Assembly: GCA_963665935.1 (NCBI GenBank)
Contig: OY762510.1
Coordinates: forward strand, 248,001 to 312,000
DNA from: Syntrophus sp963665935
Lineage (GTDB): Bacteria > Desulfobacterota > Syntrophia > Syntrophales > Syntrophaceae
Length of the DNA stretch: 64,000 bases
Direction of reading: 5' to 3'
Below are positions 46,134-55,467 of this stretch, piece after piece. The notes under the pieces are model-generated. The model searched no databases and was not told the DNA's origin. It was given only the letters and a program-made list of their open reading frames with translations. Position numbers and translations under genes: made by a program. How positions within the stretch are numbered: the stretch's first letter is position 1; each line of letters begins with the position of its first letter.

Positions 46134-46838
46134 ATGGCACAACTGGCTGTGCGGGCGACAGAACTGGTCAAATGGTTCGGCGAAGGCGATGTCAGAACAG
46201 TCGCCGTGCGAGAGGTAAGTTTTGATGCCTGTTTTGGAGAAATGCTCTTCATCGAAGGTCCATCGGGAAGCGGAAAAACGACGCTTTTAAGCCTGATCTC
46301 CGGGATCCTCAGGCCGAATTCGGGAACCGTCATGATCGAGAATAGGGACATCTGGAACATGACGAAGGACCAGCTCGCCGACTTCCGGTTGAACAAGCTG
46401 GGATTCGTGTTTCAGGATTACCACCTCTTCCCGCGCCTGACCACGGTGGAAAATGTGGCCATTCCCCTTGTTCTGAAGAGGCTCGAATGGAACAAATCCA
46501 TTAATGAGGCGATGGAGTATCTGGAGATCGTAGGGCTGAAAGACCGGGCGCAACTCCCGCCAGTTAAACTGAGCGGGGGGGAGCAGCAGCGGGTGGCCAT
46601 CGCCCGGGCCATTGCCAGCCGTCCCGACATCCTGATCTTCGACGAGCCGACCGCTTCCCTGGATGGCGACACGGGAAGGAGAATCGTCGATTTCGTCAAG
46701 AACAGAATTCTGGACGACAAGCGGTGCATCATTGTTGTGACCCACGACAACCGGATCTTCGAATATGCCGACAGGATCATGAAGATGGAAGACGGACGGA
46801 TCACCCGCATCGAACAACGGAGGGATCATGAGGAATAA
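46134..46838 (+). CDS. ABC transporter ATP-binding protein (LolD/MacB/DevA type)
   Basis: 234 aa from ATG 46134, one nt after the permease stop. Walker A IEGPSGSGKTTLLS, Q-loop GFVFQDYHLFPRLT, signature KLSGGEQQRVAIARA, Walker B DILIFDEPTASLD, H-loop IIVVTHDNRI. Energises the permease above. Its end overlaps the adaptor gene start by 11 bp. Strong family match. Confidence 0.95.
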   Translation: MAQLAVRATELVKWFGEGDVRTVAVREVSFDACFGEMLFIEGPSGSGKTTLLSLISGILRPNSGTVMIENRDIWNMTKDQLADFRLNKLGFVFQDYHLFPRLTTVENVAIPLVLKRLEWNKSINEAMEYLEIVGLKDRAQLPPVKLSGGEQQRVAIARAIASRPDILIFDEPTASLDGDTGRRIVDFVKNRILDDKRCIIVVTHDNRIFEYADRIMKMEDGRITRIEQRRDHEE

Positions 46839-47913
46839 GGTCATATTCATCCTTGCCATCATCGGACTGGTGGCCGGTCTGGTGAGCGCCTATATCCTGG
46901 GCATCGAGAAAAAGCCCCAGCCTCCGGCGTTCAAACCCGCCTCCAATCCCTATGGCAAGGGAATCTATGCGAACGGAATCATCGAAAGTTACCAGACGAA
47001 CGGCAAGAATATCAACATCTATCCGGAAGTGTCGGGAACTATCACCAGAATTCTCGTCGCCGAAGGACAAAGCGTGCAGAAGGGAATGCCGCTCATCATG
47101 ATCGACGATTCCGTGCAACAGGCCGTGGTCGCGCAGCAGAAATCACAGGCGGAAGCGGCGCGAGCGCTCCTGGAGGCCCTCAGGGCTCAGCCGAGAAAGG
47201 AACAGCTCGAAGTTGCCAAGGCTCAGGTGGCCTATGCGAGCGCCGGCCTCAAAAGTGCCCAGGATCAGTTGGACAAGCAGCGGAGATCCTATGAGCTCGA
47301 GCCGAAATCGGTGAGCAGGGATGTCCTGGACAATGCAGAAAACGCCGCCAAGCTGGCAAAGACCAATCTCGAAGTCGTCCGGAAACAGTATGATCTCACC
47401 AGGGCCGGCGCCTGGATCTACGATATCCGCAACCAGGAAAATCAGTACAACGCCTTGACCAAGGCCTATCTGGCATCCAGCGCGCTCCTGGACAAGTACA
47501 TCATCAAAGCGCCCACCGACGGGATGATCCTCTCCATTAATGCCGCTATCGGCAGTTACATTTCGGCACAGGGCGCCTATGACACGTACACCCAGGGGAT
47601 GAGCCCGGTCCTCGCCATGGGAAGTGCCACGGAATATCTGGGGCTCCGATGTTACATCGACGAGATCCTGGTGCACAGATTGCCGCAACCGGCACAGATT
47701 TCCGCGAAAATGTTCATCCGCGGCACGGACATCAACATTCCCCTGGAGTATGTCCGGGTCCAGCCCTATGTATCGCCGAAAATCGAGTTGTCGGACCAGC
47801 GGGGAGAGAGGGTGGATGTCCGGGTTTTGCCGGTTTTGTTCCGCTTCTCGAAGCCGAAAAACTTCACCCTCTATCCCGGCCAGCTGGTGGATGTCTATAT
47901 CGCGGAAAAATAA
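46828..47913 (+). CDS. HlyD-family membrane-fusion (adaptor) protein
   Basis: 361 aa. N-terminal membrane anchor (VIFILAIIGLVAGLVSAYIL), lipoyl-like half (GTITRILVAEGQSVQKGMPL), long coiled-coil hairpin (about 90-190), second lipoyl half (IKAPTDGMILSINAAIGSYI) and beta-barrel part. Joins the inner-membrane ABC complex to the outer-membrane channel encoded next. Length and order fit a DevBCA/MacAB-type exporter. Confidence 0.9.
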   Translation: MRNKVIFILAIIGLVAGLVSAYILGIEKKPQPPAFKPASNPYGKGIYANGIIESYQTNGKNINIYPEVSGTITRILVAEGQSVQKGMPLIMIDDSVQQAVVAQQKSQAEAARALLEALRAQPRKEQLEVAKAQVAYASAGLKSAQDQLDKQRRSYELEPKSVSRDVLDNAENAAKLAKTNLEVVRKQYDLTRAGAWIYDIRNQENQYNALTKAYLASSALLDKYIIKAPTDGMILSINAAIGSYISAQGAYDTYTQGMSPVLAMGSATEYLGLRCYIDEILVHRLPQPAQISAKMFIRGTDINIPLEYVRVQPYVSPKIELSDQRGERVDVRVLPVLFRFSKPKNFTLYPGQLVDVYIAEK

Positions 47914-47928
47914 ACGAAGAAAGGTCCC

Positions 47929-49503
47929 ATGCCGATGGATCGACAACCGACCAGGCCACGAGAAACAACTCTTGTGACGGCAGGCCCAAGAAAAGCCGGA
48001 ATCTTCGGTGTGCTTGGACTGTATGGGGTTTTGCTTTTCTACCTGGCCGGCTGCGCCATGGGGCCCGATTTTGTCCGGCCCACATCTCCCCCTGTTGATT
48101 CCTACACCCAGGGGACGGAGCCGATGGCGACCATTTCCGCAGACGGTCAGACGCAGCACTTTGTCAAAGGCGCGGCGGTCCTTGCCGATTGGTGGCGACT
48201 GTTCAATTCTGCGCAGCTCAATGCCGTCATCAGTGAGGCGATCGCCGGCAATCCGACGCTTCAGGCCGCCCAGGCGAGTCTCCGTCAAAGCCAGGAAAAC
48301 CTGCGAGCGGGATACGGCGTCTTCTTTCCCCAATTTGACGCCGCATTCGATGCCACCCGGCAGAAATACTCCCCCGCCCGCAGCGGCTCCAGTGCAGCCA
48401 GCAGTATTTTCAATCTCTTCACCCTTTCGGCGACGGTGAGTTACGCCTTCGATGTCTTCGGCGGCCAGCGGAGGATGGTGGAAGGGCTCCAAGCCCAGGT
48501 GGACATGCAGCAGGCCATGTTGCGAGGCACATATCTCACGCTGTCCGGAAATGTCGTAAACACCCTCATTGCCCGGGCGGCCTACAGCGAGCAGATCACG
48601 GCCACGGAAGAGATCATCAGTTTACAGAGGGAACAGGTCGCGATTGCCGATGCGCAGGCACGTGCGGGCACGGCACCGTATGCGAACGTGCTCAGTCTTC
48701 AGAGCCAGTTGGCTTCTTATGAGGCGACGCTCGCCCCCCTGAAGCAGAGACTCGACCAGACCGAGCACCTCCTTGCCACCCTGGTTGGCTGTGTCCCCGC
48801 CCAGTGGACTTCCCCACCAGTCCGCCTAGCCGATCTTGCCCTTCCCAGGGAGATACCGGTAACCCTCCCTTCCGAACTGGTCCACCGGCGTCCCGATATC
48901 CTGGCCAGTGAGGCGACCCTTCACAGCGCCGGGGCAGAAATCGGCGTAGCCACTGCGGCATTGTTCCCGAGCTTTACGCTGAACGGCTCCTATGGGCAGA
49001 ACAGCACGTCGAAGACCGACCTCTTCAAAGGCAGCAGCAATTTCTGGAGTTACGGGGCAGGTGTGACGGCCCCCCTGTTTCACGGCGGAACCTTGTGGTT
49101 CAAAAGAAAGGCGGCCCTTGAAGGGTACCAGCAGGCCCTCGCCACCTATCGGCAGAACGTTCTTGGCGCTTTTGCCCAGGTTGCCGATGCCTTGCGGGCC
49201 CTGGAGCACGACGCGGAAGGCCTGCGCGCCCAGTCTCAGGCCCTTGAAACAGCGGCGGAAGCTCTCCGGCTCATCCAGGCGAATTATCAGGCCGGCGTCG
49301 TCAGTTATCTCCAGATTCTCATCGCGAATGGTCAATACCATCAAGCACGGCTCGGCTATCTTCAGGCGCAGGCCCAGCGCCTTCAGGACACGGTCGCCCT
49401 CTTCGTGGCTCTGGGCGGTGGGTTAAGTGACATTGGAGAAGACGAGAAGGATATTGCAGAAGACGGTATTCAGCCACCTCCTCATAAGAATTCCTTGCAA
49501 TAA
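47929..49503 (+). CDS. Outer-membrane efflux lipoprotein (NodT/OprM type, TolC family)
   Basis: 524 aa. Signal with lipobox LAGC near residue 42; the first 20 residues before the hydrophobic part are unusually long. Then MGPDFVRP, WWRLFNSAQLNAVISEAIAGN, the paired TolC repeats with long helices (LRQSQENLRAGYGVFFPQFD; LDQTEHLLATLVGCVP; RRPDILASEATLHSAGAEIG) and a second repeat (LIQANYQAGVVSYLQILIAN). Forms the outer-membrane tunnel for the transporter encoded by the preceding genes. Confidence 0.93.
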   Translation: MPMDRQPTRPRETTLVTAGPRKAGIFGVLGLYGVLLFYLAGCAMGPDFVRPTSPPVDSYTQGTEPMATISADGQTQHFVKGAAVLADWWRLFNSAQLNAVISEAIAGNPTLQAAQASLRQSQENLRAGYGVFFPQFDAAFDATRQKYSPARSGSSAASSIFNLFTLSATVSYAFDVFGGQRRMVEGLQAQVDMQQAMLRGTYLTLSGNVVNTLIARAAYSEQITATEEIISLQREQVAIADAQARAGTAPYANVLSLQSQLASYEATLAPLKQRLDQTEHLLATLVGCVPAQWTSPPVRLADLALPREIPVTLPSELVHRRPDILASEATLHSAGAEIGVATAALFPSFTLNGSYGQNSTSKTDLFKGSSNFWSYGAGVTAPLFHGGTLWFKRKAALEGYQQALATYRQNVLGAFAQVADALRALEHDAEGLRAQSQALETAAEALRLIQANYQAGVVSYLQILIANGQYHQARLGYLQAQAQRLQDTVALFVALGGGLSDIGEDEKDIAEDGIQPPPHKNSLQ

Positions 49504-50183
49504 GGAAATTATTTGTATGTTGCCAGAGTAAAGGGGTTGCTGTTCGATTGATCTTTAAAGGGATAGGAAGTTTTTCTAAAAACTAGATATCGATGGATCT
49601 ATGATTGGTTGTGCATCGATGATTTTTATATTTTTTTACTCGTGATGAGCAAAATACATAATTTAAATCTGATCATGGGTCGTCTCTTAATCTTCATGCT
49701 GAGGGTAATGCGAAGCTTCAGCCGCAACCAGGGGCTCCTGTTATCCGGTGCTGTTGCCTACTATACTCTCCTGTCGATCGTCCCCTTGTCTATCCTTGTC
49801 CTTGTTGTCCTCACGCATTTTATAGAAGAGCAGCTGTTGATTGAGACCGTATCAACCTATCTGGAGATGGTGATTCCAAACTATGCAGCGGCATTGACCC
49901 AGCAGGGACGGGCATTTCTTGAATACCGTAAATTTGTTGGCATCATCGGTTTCATCGTCATGCTGTTTTTCAGCTCCGTAGCCTTTTCCATGCTTGAAAA
50001 AGCCATGGCGGTAATTTTTCACCAACCGGTAAGAATTCTACGCCGCAGCTTTTTTATCTCAGCCGTTATTCCCTATGTTTATATCTTCATGATGGGCATT
50101 GGCATCGTTCTGGTGTCGTTTATTGTAGGAGCAATCGAGACACTTGAAAGCCGTCTTTTTTCATTTCTGGGCATGGGTTTCAA

Positions 50184-50806
50184 ATGAATACCACCAGTGA
50201 ACTGGTGGTATCCTGAGACCCCCTAAGGGGGGTTCTCAGGTGCCAACTGCTTGGTTGGCTGTGTTTATCTAAAGTTCCGTATCTTCTTCCTGAGATTCCT
50301 GTTGCTCTTGATTTCTGATATACTCTCGTATCTTTTCTTCATCTAATCCCACGGTGCTGACACAATATCCGCGAGCCCAGAATGTCCGACCCCGAACCAT
50401 TCGACTGCTTTTGGTTCCAAAGCTCATCACTTCGGAAGCACTTTTGCCTTTCAGAAGACCGATAATATGTGCCACTGAATATTTCGGCGGTATCGAAACG
50501 CAAAGATGAATATGATCCGGCATCGCGTGCCCTTCTATAATCTCTATCCCTTTGATTCTTGCCCATTGCTTGATGGTGTCGATAACAATCCGCCGTTTTG
50601 AACCGTATAGGGCTTTGCGTCTGTACTTCGGTATCCAAACTATATGGTACTTACAATCCCAAACCGAGTGTGCTAATCTATGAAAACGTTCCATTCTCGA
50701 AATCTCCTTTTTTGAGCAGTTGGCACTCTCAATCTAGGAGATTTCTCTTTTCTCGTCACTAATCAATGGCACAGCCATTATTCATACCACTGGCATGCCA
50801 GTGGAT
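50184..50806 (-). mobile_element. IS200/IS605-family element (tnpA only), ends approximate
   Basis: Left hairpin ATACCACCAGT-GA-ACTGGTGGTAT (50188-50211), right hairpin CCACTGGCATGCCAGTGG (50787-50804), the sub-terminal palindromes expected of IS200-like elements. A second left structure CCTGAGA...TCTCAGG (50213-50240) follows. No target duplication, as expected. One gene, tnpA. Ends are placed from hairpins, so plus or minus a few bp. Confidence 0.85.
50269..50694 (-). CDS. tnpA: IS200-like Y1 transposase TnpA
   Basis: 141 aa. WDCKYHIVWIPKYRRKAL at the start, HUH motif in MPDHIHLCVSIPPKYS, and FWARGYCVSTVGLDEEKIREYIRNQ with the nucleophilic Tyr. Single-strand transposase acting on the flanking hairpins. 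Full length, likely active. Confidence 0.95.
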   Translation of the reverse strand: MERFHRLAHSVWDCKYHIVWIPKYRRKALYGSKRRIVIDTIKQWARIKGIEIIEGHAMPDHIHLCVSIPPKYSVAHIIGLLKGKSASEVMSFGTKSSRMVRGRTFWARGYCVSTVGLDEEKIREYIRNQEQQESQEEDTEL

Positions 50807-51205
50807 TATTCCTTCGATTTAGAAGGCGCTACTGGCGTGGTACTTTATATCCTGGGGATCGTCGGCGAGGTGATGATGCTTACATCCTTCTACTTGGTGA
50901 TGCCCGTGAGACGGGTCAAATTCCGTTATGCGCTCATCGGTGGGTTAACCGCAGCGGTGTTATGGGAGATCATTCGCAGGGTGCTTGTCTGGTATTACAA
51001 GGTCATTTCCATGGTAAACGTCATATATGGTTCTATCGCCACGACGATCATATCCCTTCTCTGCATCGAGGTGGTTGCAGTAATTATGCTATTGGGGGCC
51101 CAAGTTATTACAGAACTTGAAAGCAAGCCAGAAGAACCGGGCAAGGATCATAGATCAATCAGCAACAAAAACAATAACAAACAAGATTGTTTAAACAACG
51201 ACTGA

Positions 51206-51441
51206 GAAGGAAGGCAAAGTCTGATTTTTTGATCACCGTTGTCAATTTCGGAAAGAAAAACTTTCTCCAATCATTGACAAACATCAAAATCGTGACTTTT
51301 ATAAGAATACCTGGAAGCGCTCTCTATCATGCAAATTCCCAGAAATGGAGGTATTTTTTTTGCGGCAAAGAGACAAGATAATGAAAAAATACAGCAACAG
51401 GCATATAATGGATTTAAAAAAGCGAAAGGGGGTTAGGAAAA
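51206..51441. other. Short AT-rich gap
   Basis: A 64-aa frame (51187-51381) overlaps the pseudogene end and has no ribosome site; not taken as a gene. AT-rich text with GGGGGTTAGGAA upstream of the next start. Nothing else seen. Confidence 0.3.
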
Positions 51442-51687
51442 ATGCTATTGAACTTAACTGACGAACAGAAAAATTCTGTAAAGATTACCTATAACTCTAA
51501 CCGCTTTGTTGTCAATATAGGTAAAAATGATCCCATACTTAGAGAGTATTATTCAGTGGACAATATGATGAAGGAATTCGACGAGAATGGCATTCAAAAA
51601 GCGGAATTTGATGACAGGGCTCACTTTATGTACGAACAGAGATATGAGTTCAGTATAAATCATGATAAGAAAGAATCATTGCATTAG
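51442..51687 (+). CDS. Hypothetical small protein
   Basis: 81 aa. TDEQKNSVKITYNSNRFVVNIG, then MMKEFDENGIQKAEFDDRAHFM and a polar end. Purine-rich ribosome site (GGGGGTTAGGAA). Followed by a strong terminator, so it is a single-gene unit. No motif recognised. Confidence 0.5.
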   Translation: MLLNLTDEQKNSVKITYNSNRFVVNIGKNDPILREYYSVDNMMKEFDENGIQKAEFDDRAHFMYEQRYEFSINHDKKESLH

Positions 51688-51724
51688 CCACGCGACAGTT
51701 TGATTGTCGTTAATCGCCAAGCAC

Positions 51725-51772
51725 AATGCCGGTTGAATTCAAATGATTTGAAGGAAACCGGCATTTTTTTTG
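51725..51772 (+). terminator. Strong Rho-independent terminator
   Basis: AATGCCGGTT (51725-51734) with AACCGGCATT (51756-51765), 10 bp perfect, inner TTCAAAT-GATTTGAA stem, followed by a T-run. Ends the preceding small gene. Confidence 0.9.
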
Positions 51773-51988
51773 ACCATCCTTTGTCAATCAGCCGCACATT
51801 TTCTGTCTCTTCGGATTATTTACCGCTATAAACCAGCCTTGCCGGTAAACGACAGATTCCTCCAAAATCAATCCCCTTTCCAATTTTAAATTCCATTGAC
51901 TTCAAAAATAAAAAAATGATAGGGGTTGCGATAATTGCTTTTCGCCAGCGACTATTTTTACAAACCAGCCCCCAGCAAGGAGGTTCCA

Positions 51989-52621
51989 ATGCTCATTATT
52001 CGGCAGATGCAGGTCAGTTCCATGGCTGTTTTCGCCTATCTTGTCGGTGATTCGGATACGGGTGAGGCCCTGGTCATCGATCCGGCAGCCAACATCAGCG
52101 GTATTCTCTCTACGGCCGCCAAAAACAACCTGCAGATAAAATATATTGTCAATACCCATGGGCATGTGGACCACATCAGCGGGAACAAGGAAATGAAAGA
52201 GAAAACCGGCGCACCCATCATTATTCATGAAGGGGATGCCTTCATGCTCGGCCACACCCCCCCCATGCTGTTGCAGATGTTCGGAGCGGAAGACTCCCCG
52301 CCTGCCGACATCACGGTGAAGGATGGCGATGAGATTAACGTGGGCAAGGTCTCTTTGAAGGTTATCCATACACCGGGACATTCTCCCGGAGGTATGTCCC
52401 TGTATATTAAAGGATTTGTTTTTACCGGCGATACCTTGTTCGTTGAAAGCGTCGGTCGAACAGACCTGAACGGTTCGTCCGCACCGCAGATGTTTCGTTC
52501 CATCAAGGAAAAGCTGTTTACATTACCGGACGATACCCAGGTATTGCCAGGACACAACTATGGCAGAACATCCACGTCAACCATAGGTCACGAAAAACGT
52601 TCCAATCCCTTTTTGCGGTGA
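51989..52621 (+). CDS. Metallo-beta-lactamase-fold hydrolase (glyoxalase II-like)
   Basis: 210 aa from ATG 51989 with AAGGAGG; a longer frame from 51935 is unlikely. THGHVDHISGNKEM holds the HxHxDH metal site, HTPGHSPGGMSLY the next His, FTGDTLFVESVGRTDL the bridging Asp and LPGHNYGRTSTSTIG the last His. This is the small GloB/YcbL-like class; substrate likely a thioester or similar. It is 25 bp upstream of purC and may be in the same transcript. Confidence 0.92.
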   Translation: MLIIRQMQVSSMAVFAYLVGDSDTGEALVIDPAANISGILSTAAKNNLQIKYIVNTHGHVDHISGNKEMKEKTGAPIIIHEGDAFMLGHTPPMLLQMFGAEDSPPADITVKDGDEINVGKVSLKVIHTPGHSPGGMSLYIKGFVFTGDTLFVESVGRTDLNGSSAPQMFRSIKEKLFTLPDDTQVLPGHNYGRTSTSTIGHEKRSNPFLR

Positions 52622-52646
52622 AGGAAAAAGAATTCGGAGGAAGGAA

Positions 52647-53534
52647 ATGAAAAAGATGGGCCTGATTAAAACCCGTTTTGAAGGACTGAAATTGTCTAAT
52701 GTCGGAAAGGTTCGAGATATCTACGACCTTGGCTCCCATCTTCTTATTGTGGCTACGGATCGGATCTCCGCTTTCGATGTGGTCATGCAGGAACCCATTC
52801 CGGATAAGGGGAAAATCCTGACTTCGATGTCCGCTTTCTGGTTTAGTAAAATGGAGGATATCGTCGGGAATCATCTTGTTTCCATCAATCCCGAGGATTA
52901 TCCGACAGAATGCGCACCCTACCGGGAAGAGCTTGAAGGGAGGAGCATGCTGGTCAAGAAGGCGTCTCCTCTTCCCGTGGAATGTATCATTCGCGGTTAT
53001 CTGAGCGGGTCAGGATGGCAGGATTATCGACTGAGTAAAACGGTTTCCGGCATCCGGCTTCCCGACGGCTTGAAGGAATCCTCCAAACTGGCCGTCCCGA
53101 TTTTCACCCCATCGACCAAAGCACCTGAGGGTGAACATGACTCCCCCATTACCCGCAAAGAGACGGAAGACATCCTGGGTGTCGAAAACACGGCAAAGAT
53201 CATTGAAATCAGTCTCGCCATTTACAACCGGGCGTCAAAGATCGCCGATGAGGCAGGAATCATCATTGCCGACACGAAAATGGAGTTCGGCCTGATTGAC
53301 GGGAAACTGATTCTCATTGATGAACTGCTCACGCCTGACTCCTCCCGCTTCTGGCCTAAAGCCGATTACATTGAAGGCCGTCCACAGAAGAGCTTCGACA
53401 AGCAGTTTCTCCGTGATTATCTGCTTTCCCTGAGTTGGAATCAAAAACCACCGGCTCCAAACCTCCCGGAAGAAATTATCATGAAGACCCGTGAAAAATA
53501 TGAGGAAGCCCTGAAGCGTCTTGTGACGCAATGA
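52647..53534 (+). CDS. purC: SAICAR synthase (PurC)
   Basis: 295 aa. KLSNVGKVRDIYDLG at the start, ATDRISAFDVVMQEPIPDKG, VECIIRGYLSGSGWQDY, ADTKMEFGLIDGKLILIDEL and TPDSSRFWP are the family signatures. It couples CAIR with aspartate using ATP in purine synthesis. Length of the longer form (about 295 aa). GGAGGAAGG ribosome site. No other purine gene nearby. Confidence 0.96.
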   Translation: MKKMGLIKTRFEGLKLSNVGKVRDIYDLGSHLLIVATDRISAFDVVMQEPIPDKGKILTSMSAFWFSKMEDIVGNHLVSINPEDYPTECAPYREELEGRSMLVKKASPLPVECIIRGYLSGSGWQDYRLSKTVSGIRLPDGLKESSKLAVPIFTPSTKAPEGEHDSPITRKETEDILGVENTAKIIEISLAIYNRASKIADEAGIIIADTKMEFGLIDGKLILIDELLTPDSSRFWPKADYIEGRPQKSFDKQFLRDYLLSLSWNQKPPAPNLPEEIIMKTREKYEEALKRLVTQ

Positions 53535-53880
53535 AAAATGCCGGATCAAAGAAGTTTTCAGGCGGCACAACAGAAGAAACGCGGGGATACTTCAAATTTA
53601 ACACATCAGGCGCATCTTCGAGATGAAGATGTTGTATCGGTGCAAGGAGCGCTTTGAATGTGGAAGGGGATAAGTTTGTTCCAAACCTTGACAACGGGAA
53701 CACCCGTTATTACCTTTTAAACCGAAAATCCAACAGGACTTTCAACAGGTCGTTTTTCCGCAATTTGGGGAACCGGGAAAACAAAACGTCGGAAGCCTTC
53801 GCCTTCGGCCCTCCCCTTTGCCATCAGGATAGTCACAAGATTTGCATAGACGTTTGCATCACTAGAAATGAAGGAAGCTC
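53535..53880. other. 346-bp gap between purC and dnaJ
   Basis: A 76-aa plus-strand frame (53654-53884) overlaps the dnaJ start and lacks family features. TTGACA at about 53687 with TTATTACC downstream may be a promoter. No clear heat-shock (sigma32) promoter or CIRCE element was seen. Confidence 0.3.
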
Positions 53881-54942
53881 ATGAGCACAATGGTAAAAAC
53901 TTGTTATTATGAGGTCTTAGGGGTAACCCGGGAGGCCACCGAGGACGAAATAAAAAAGACTTACCGCAGACTGGCCATGCAGTACCATCCAGACCGCAAT
54001 CCGGGAGACCAGGAAGCTGAAGAGAAATTCAAGCAGGCCGCCGAGGCTTATGAGGTGTTGAGCGACCGGAAAAAGCGGGACATCTATGATCGTTATGGAC
54101 ATGATGGTCTCAACAGCACCGGATTCCAGGGGTTTTCCGGATTTGACGACATTTTTTCCAGCTTCGGAGATATTTTTGAAGATATCTTCGGATTCAGCAG
54201 CTCCCGATCCCGAACAGCGGGGCGTGCGGGCGCCGATCTTCGGTACGATCTGACCTTGACCTTCCTGGAAGCAGCCTTCGGGACCGAAAAAGACCTTAAA
54301 ATCCGCAAATCCGTTACCTGCATGGAATGCCACGGATCAGGCGCTGATCCCGGATCGGAGATCAGAACGTGCAGTTATTGCGGCGGCCGGGGCCAGGTTC
54401 TCCAGAGCAGCGGTTTCTTCAGCATTCGCACAACATGTCCTGAATGTCGCGGCTATGGTAAAATCATTGTCAAGTATTGCAGTTCCTGCCATGGCAGCGG
54501 CAAGCTCGCCCAGGAAAAAACAGTCCATGTAAAAATACCTGGCGGCGTGGAAACAGGTTCCCGGCTCCGTCTTCGCGGCGAGGGTGAAGATGGTGAATTT
54601 GGAGGGCCGAGCGGCGATCTCTATGTTTTCCTCTCTGTTGAACCTCATGAATTTTTCGACCGAAGGGGCTATGACGTCTACTGCAGAATCCCAATCTCCT
54701 TTGTGCAGGCCGCTTTAGGCGCAAAAATCGAGGTCCCCACACTGACGGGAACGGAAAAGTTGAAAATTCCGAAAGGAACGCAGAACGCCACACAGTTTCG
54801 CCTGAAAGGAAAAGGCATCCCTCACATCAAAGGATTTGGAAGTGGAGACCAGATCATCGAAACAACGGTTACCATCCCGACTTCTCTGAACCGGAAGCAG
54901 GAAGAACTTCTGCTTGAATTTGCTAAACTGGACAAAAAATAA
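53881..54942 (+). CDS. dnaJ: DnaJ/Hsp40 co-chaperone
   Basis: 353 aa. J domain (1-75) with HPDRNPGD, Gly/Phe region (FQGFSGFDDIFSSFGDIF), four zinc-knuckles CMECHGSG, CSYCGGRG, CPECRGYG and CSSCHGSG, then C-terminal substrate-binding domains. Stimulates DnaK ATPase and presents clients. dnaK and grpE are not adjacent, so it may be an extra DnaJ. Slightly short at the C-terminus (normal is about 370-380). Confidence 0.94.
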   Translation: MSTMVKTCYYEVLGVTREATEDEIKKTYRRLAMQYHPDRNPGDQEAEEKFKQAAEAYEVLSDRKKRDIYDRYGHDGLNSTGFQGFSGFDDIFSSFGDIFEDIFGFSSSRSRTAGRAGADLRYDLTLTFLEAAFGTEKDLKIRKSVTCMECHGSGADPGSEIRTCSYCGGRGQVLQSSGFFSIRTTCPECRGYGKIIVKYCSSCHGSGKLAQEKTVHVKIPGGVETGSRLRLRGEGEDGEFGGPSGDLYVFLSVEPHEFFDRRGYDVYCRIPISFVQAALGAKIEVPTLTGTEKLKIPKGTQNATQFRLKGKGIPHIKGFGSGDQIIETTVTIPTSLNRKQEELLLEFAKLDKK

Positions 54943-54958
54943 TGGAGGTATAAGGATC

Positions 54959-55381
54959 GTGTTTAAGTCATTCGTAAAGAGAACCTTGTTCGCAATTTTG
55001 TCGATATCCTTGTTTTTCCTCAGCTCTGGATGTGGTGTGGAAACAGCCATCGTTGCCGGTGGCGCCGCAGTGGGTGCGGGAACTGGCACCTTTTTCTTTG
55101 TCAATGGGGAATTAAAGACGGACTATCCCTATTCTTTTGATAAGGTCTGGACGGCCTGCGAGAAGACCGTCGCGGATATGCATGGTACGGCCGTTGATCC
55201 CAAGAAAGAAATCAGCGAGGGGACGATCTCCACCAGAATCAACGATGAAACGGTGAAATTTACGGTAAAATACAAAGATAAAAATCTGACGACCGTAGGC
55301 GTCCGTGTAGGAATCATGGGGGATCAGAACGCTTCGAAAATGATGCACAACAAGATCAGCGACAATATTCCCAAGGGTTGA
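54959..55381 (+). CDS. DUF3568-type lipoprotein
   Basis: 140 aa from GTG 54959 (AAGGATC before it). Signal with lipobox LSSGC; then TAIVAGGAAVGAGTGTFFFVNGELKTDYPYSFDKVW, the opening of the DUF3568 family, and MHGTAVDPKKEISEGTISTR. Periplasmic or outer-membrane lipoprotein of unknown function, common in deltaproteobacteria. 16 nt after dnaJ, so probably co-transcribed. Confidence 0.8.
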   Translation: MFKSFVKRTLFAILSISLFFLSSGCGVETAIVAGGAAVGAGTGTFFFVNGELKTDYPYSFDKVWTACEKTVADMHGTAVDPKKEISEGTISTRINDETVKFTVKYKDKNLTTVGVRVGIMGDQNASKMMHNKISDNIPKG

Positions 55382-55415
55382 CAGGGCCAGTCCGGCTGTC
55401 CACTTCTACCCTATG

Positions 55416-55467
55416 AGCAGGGTGAGATTGCCCTTATTTCACCTGAGAAACAACGCCTCACCCTGCT
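55416..55467. terminator. 11-bp inverted repeat between convergent genes
   Basis: AGCAGGGTGAG (55416-55426) and CTCACCCTGCT (55457-55467) pair perfectly. It lies between the convergent lipoprotein and ntrX genes, overlapping the ntrX stop. No T-run; a bidirectional transcript end is the likely role. Confidence 0.5.

Larger units (their letters stand above)
49645..51205 (+). pseudogene. YihY/RNase BN-like membrane protein gene split by IS200-like element
   Basis: 5' part: RNQGLLLSGAVAYYTLLSIVPLS, YAAALTQQGRAFLEYRKFVGIIG, ending GMGFK-stop at 50187. 3' part after the insertion: DYSFDLEGATGVVLYILGIVGEVMM, MPVRRVKFRYALIGGLTAAVLWEIIRR, to 51205. Together they give a YihY-family protein of about 300 residues with six membrane helices. 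The insertion lies in the loop before the last helices. The start could also be 49675. The 3' piece has an in-frame ATG within the element's right hairpin but would lack the first helices. Confidence 0.85.

Noticed and set aside
47143..48492. 449-aa minus-strand open frame
   Set aside because: Antisense to the HlyD and outer-membrane channel genes, which carry full family signatures.
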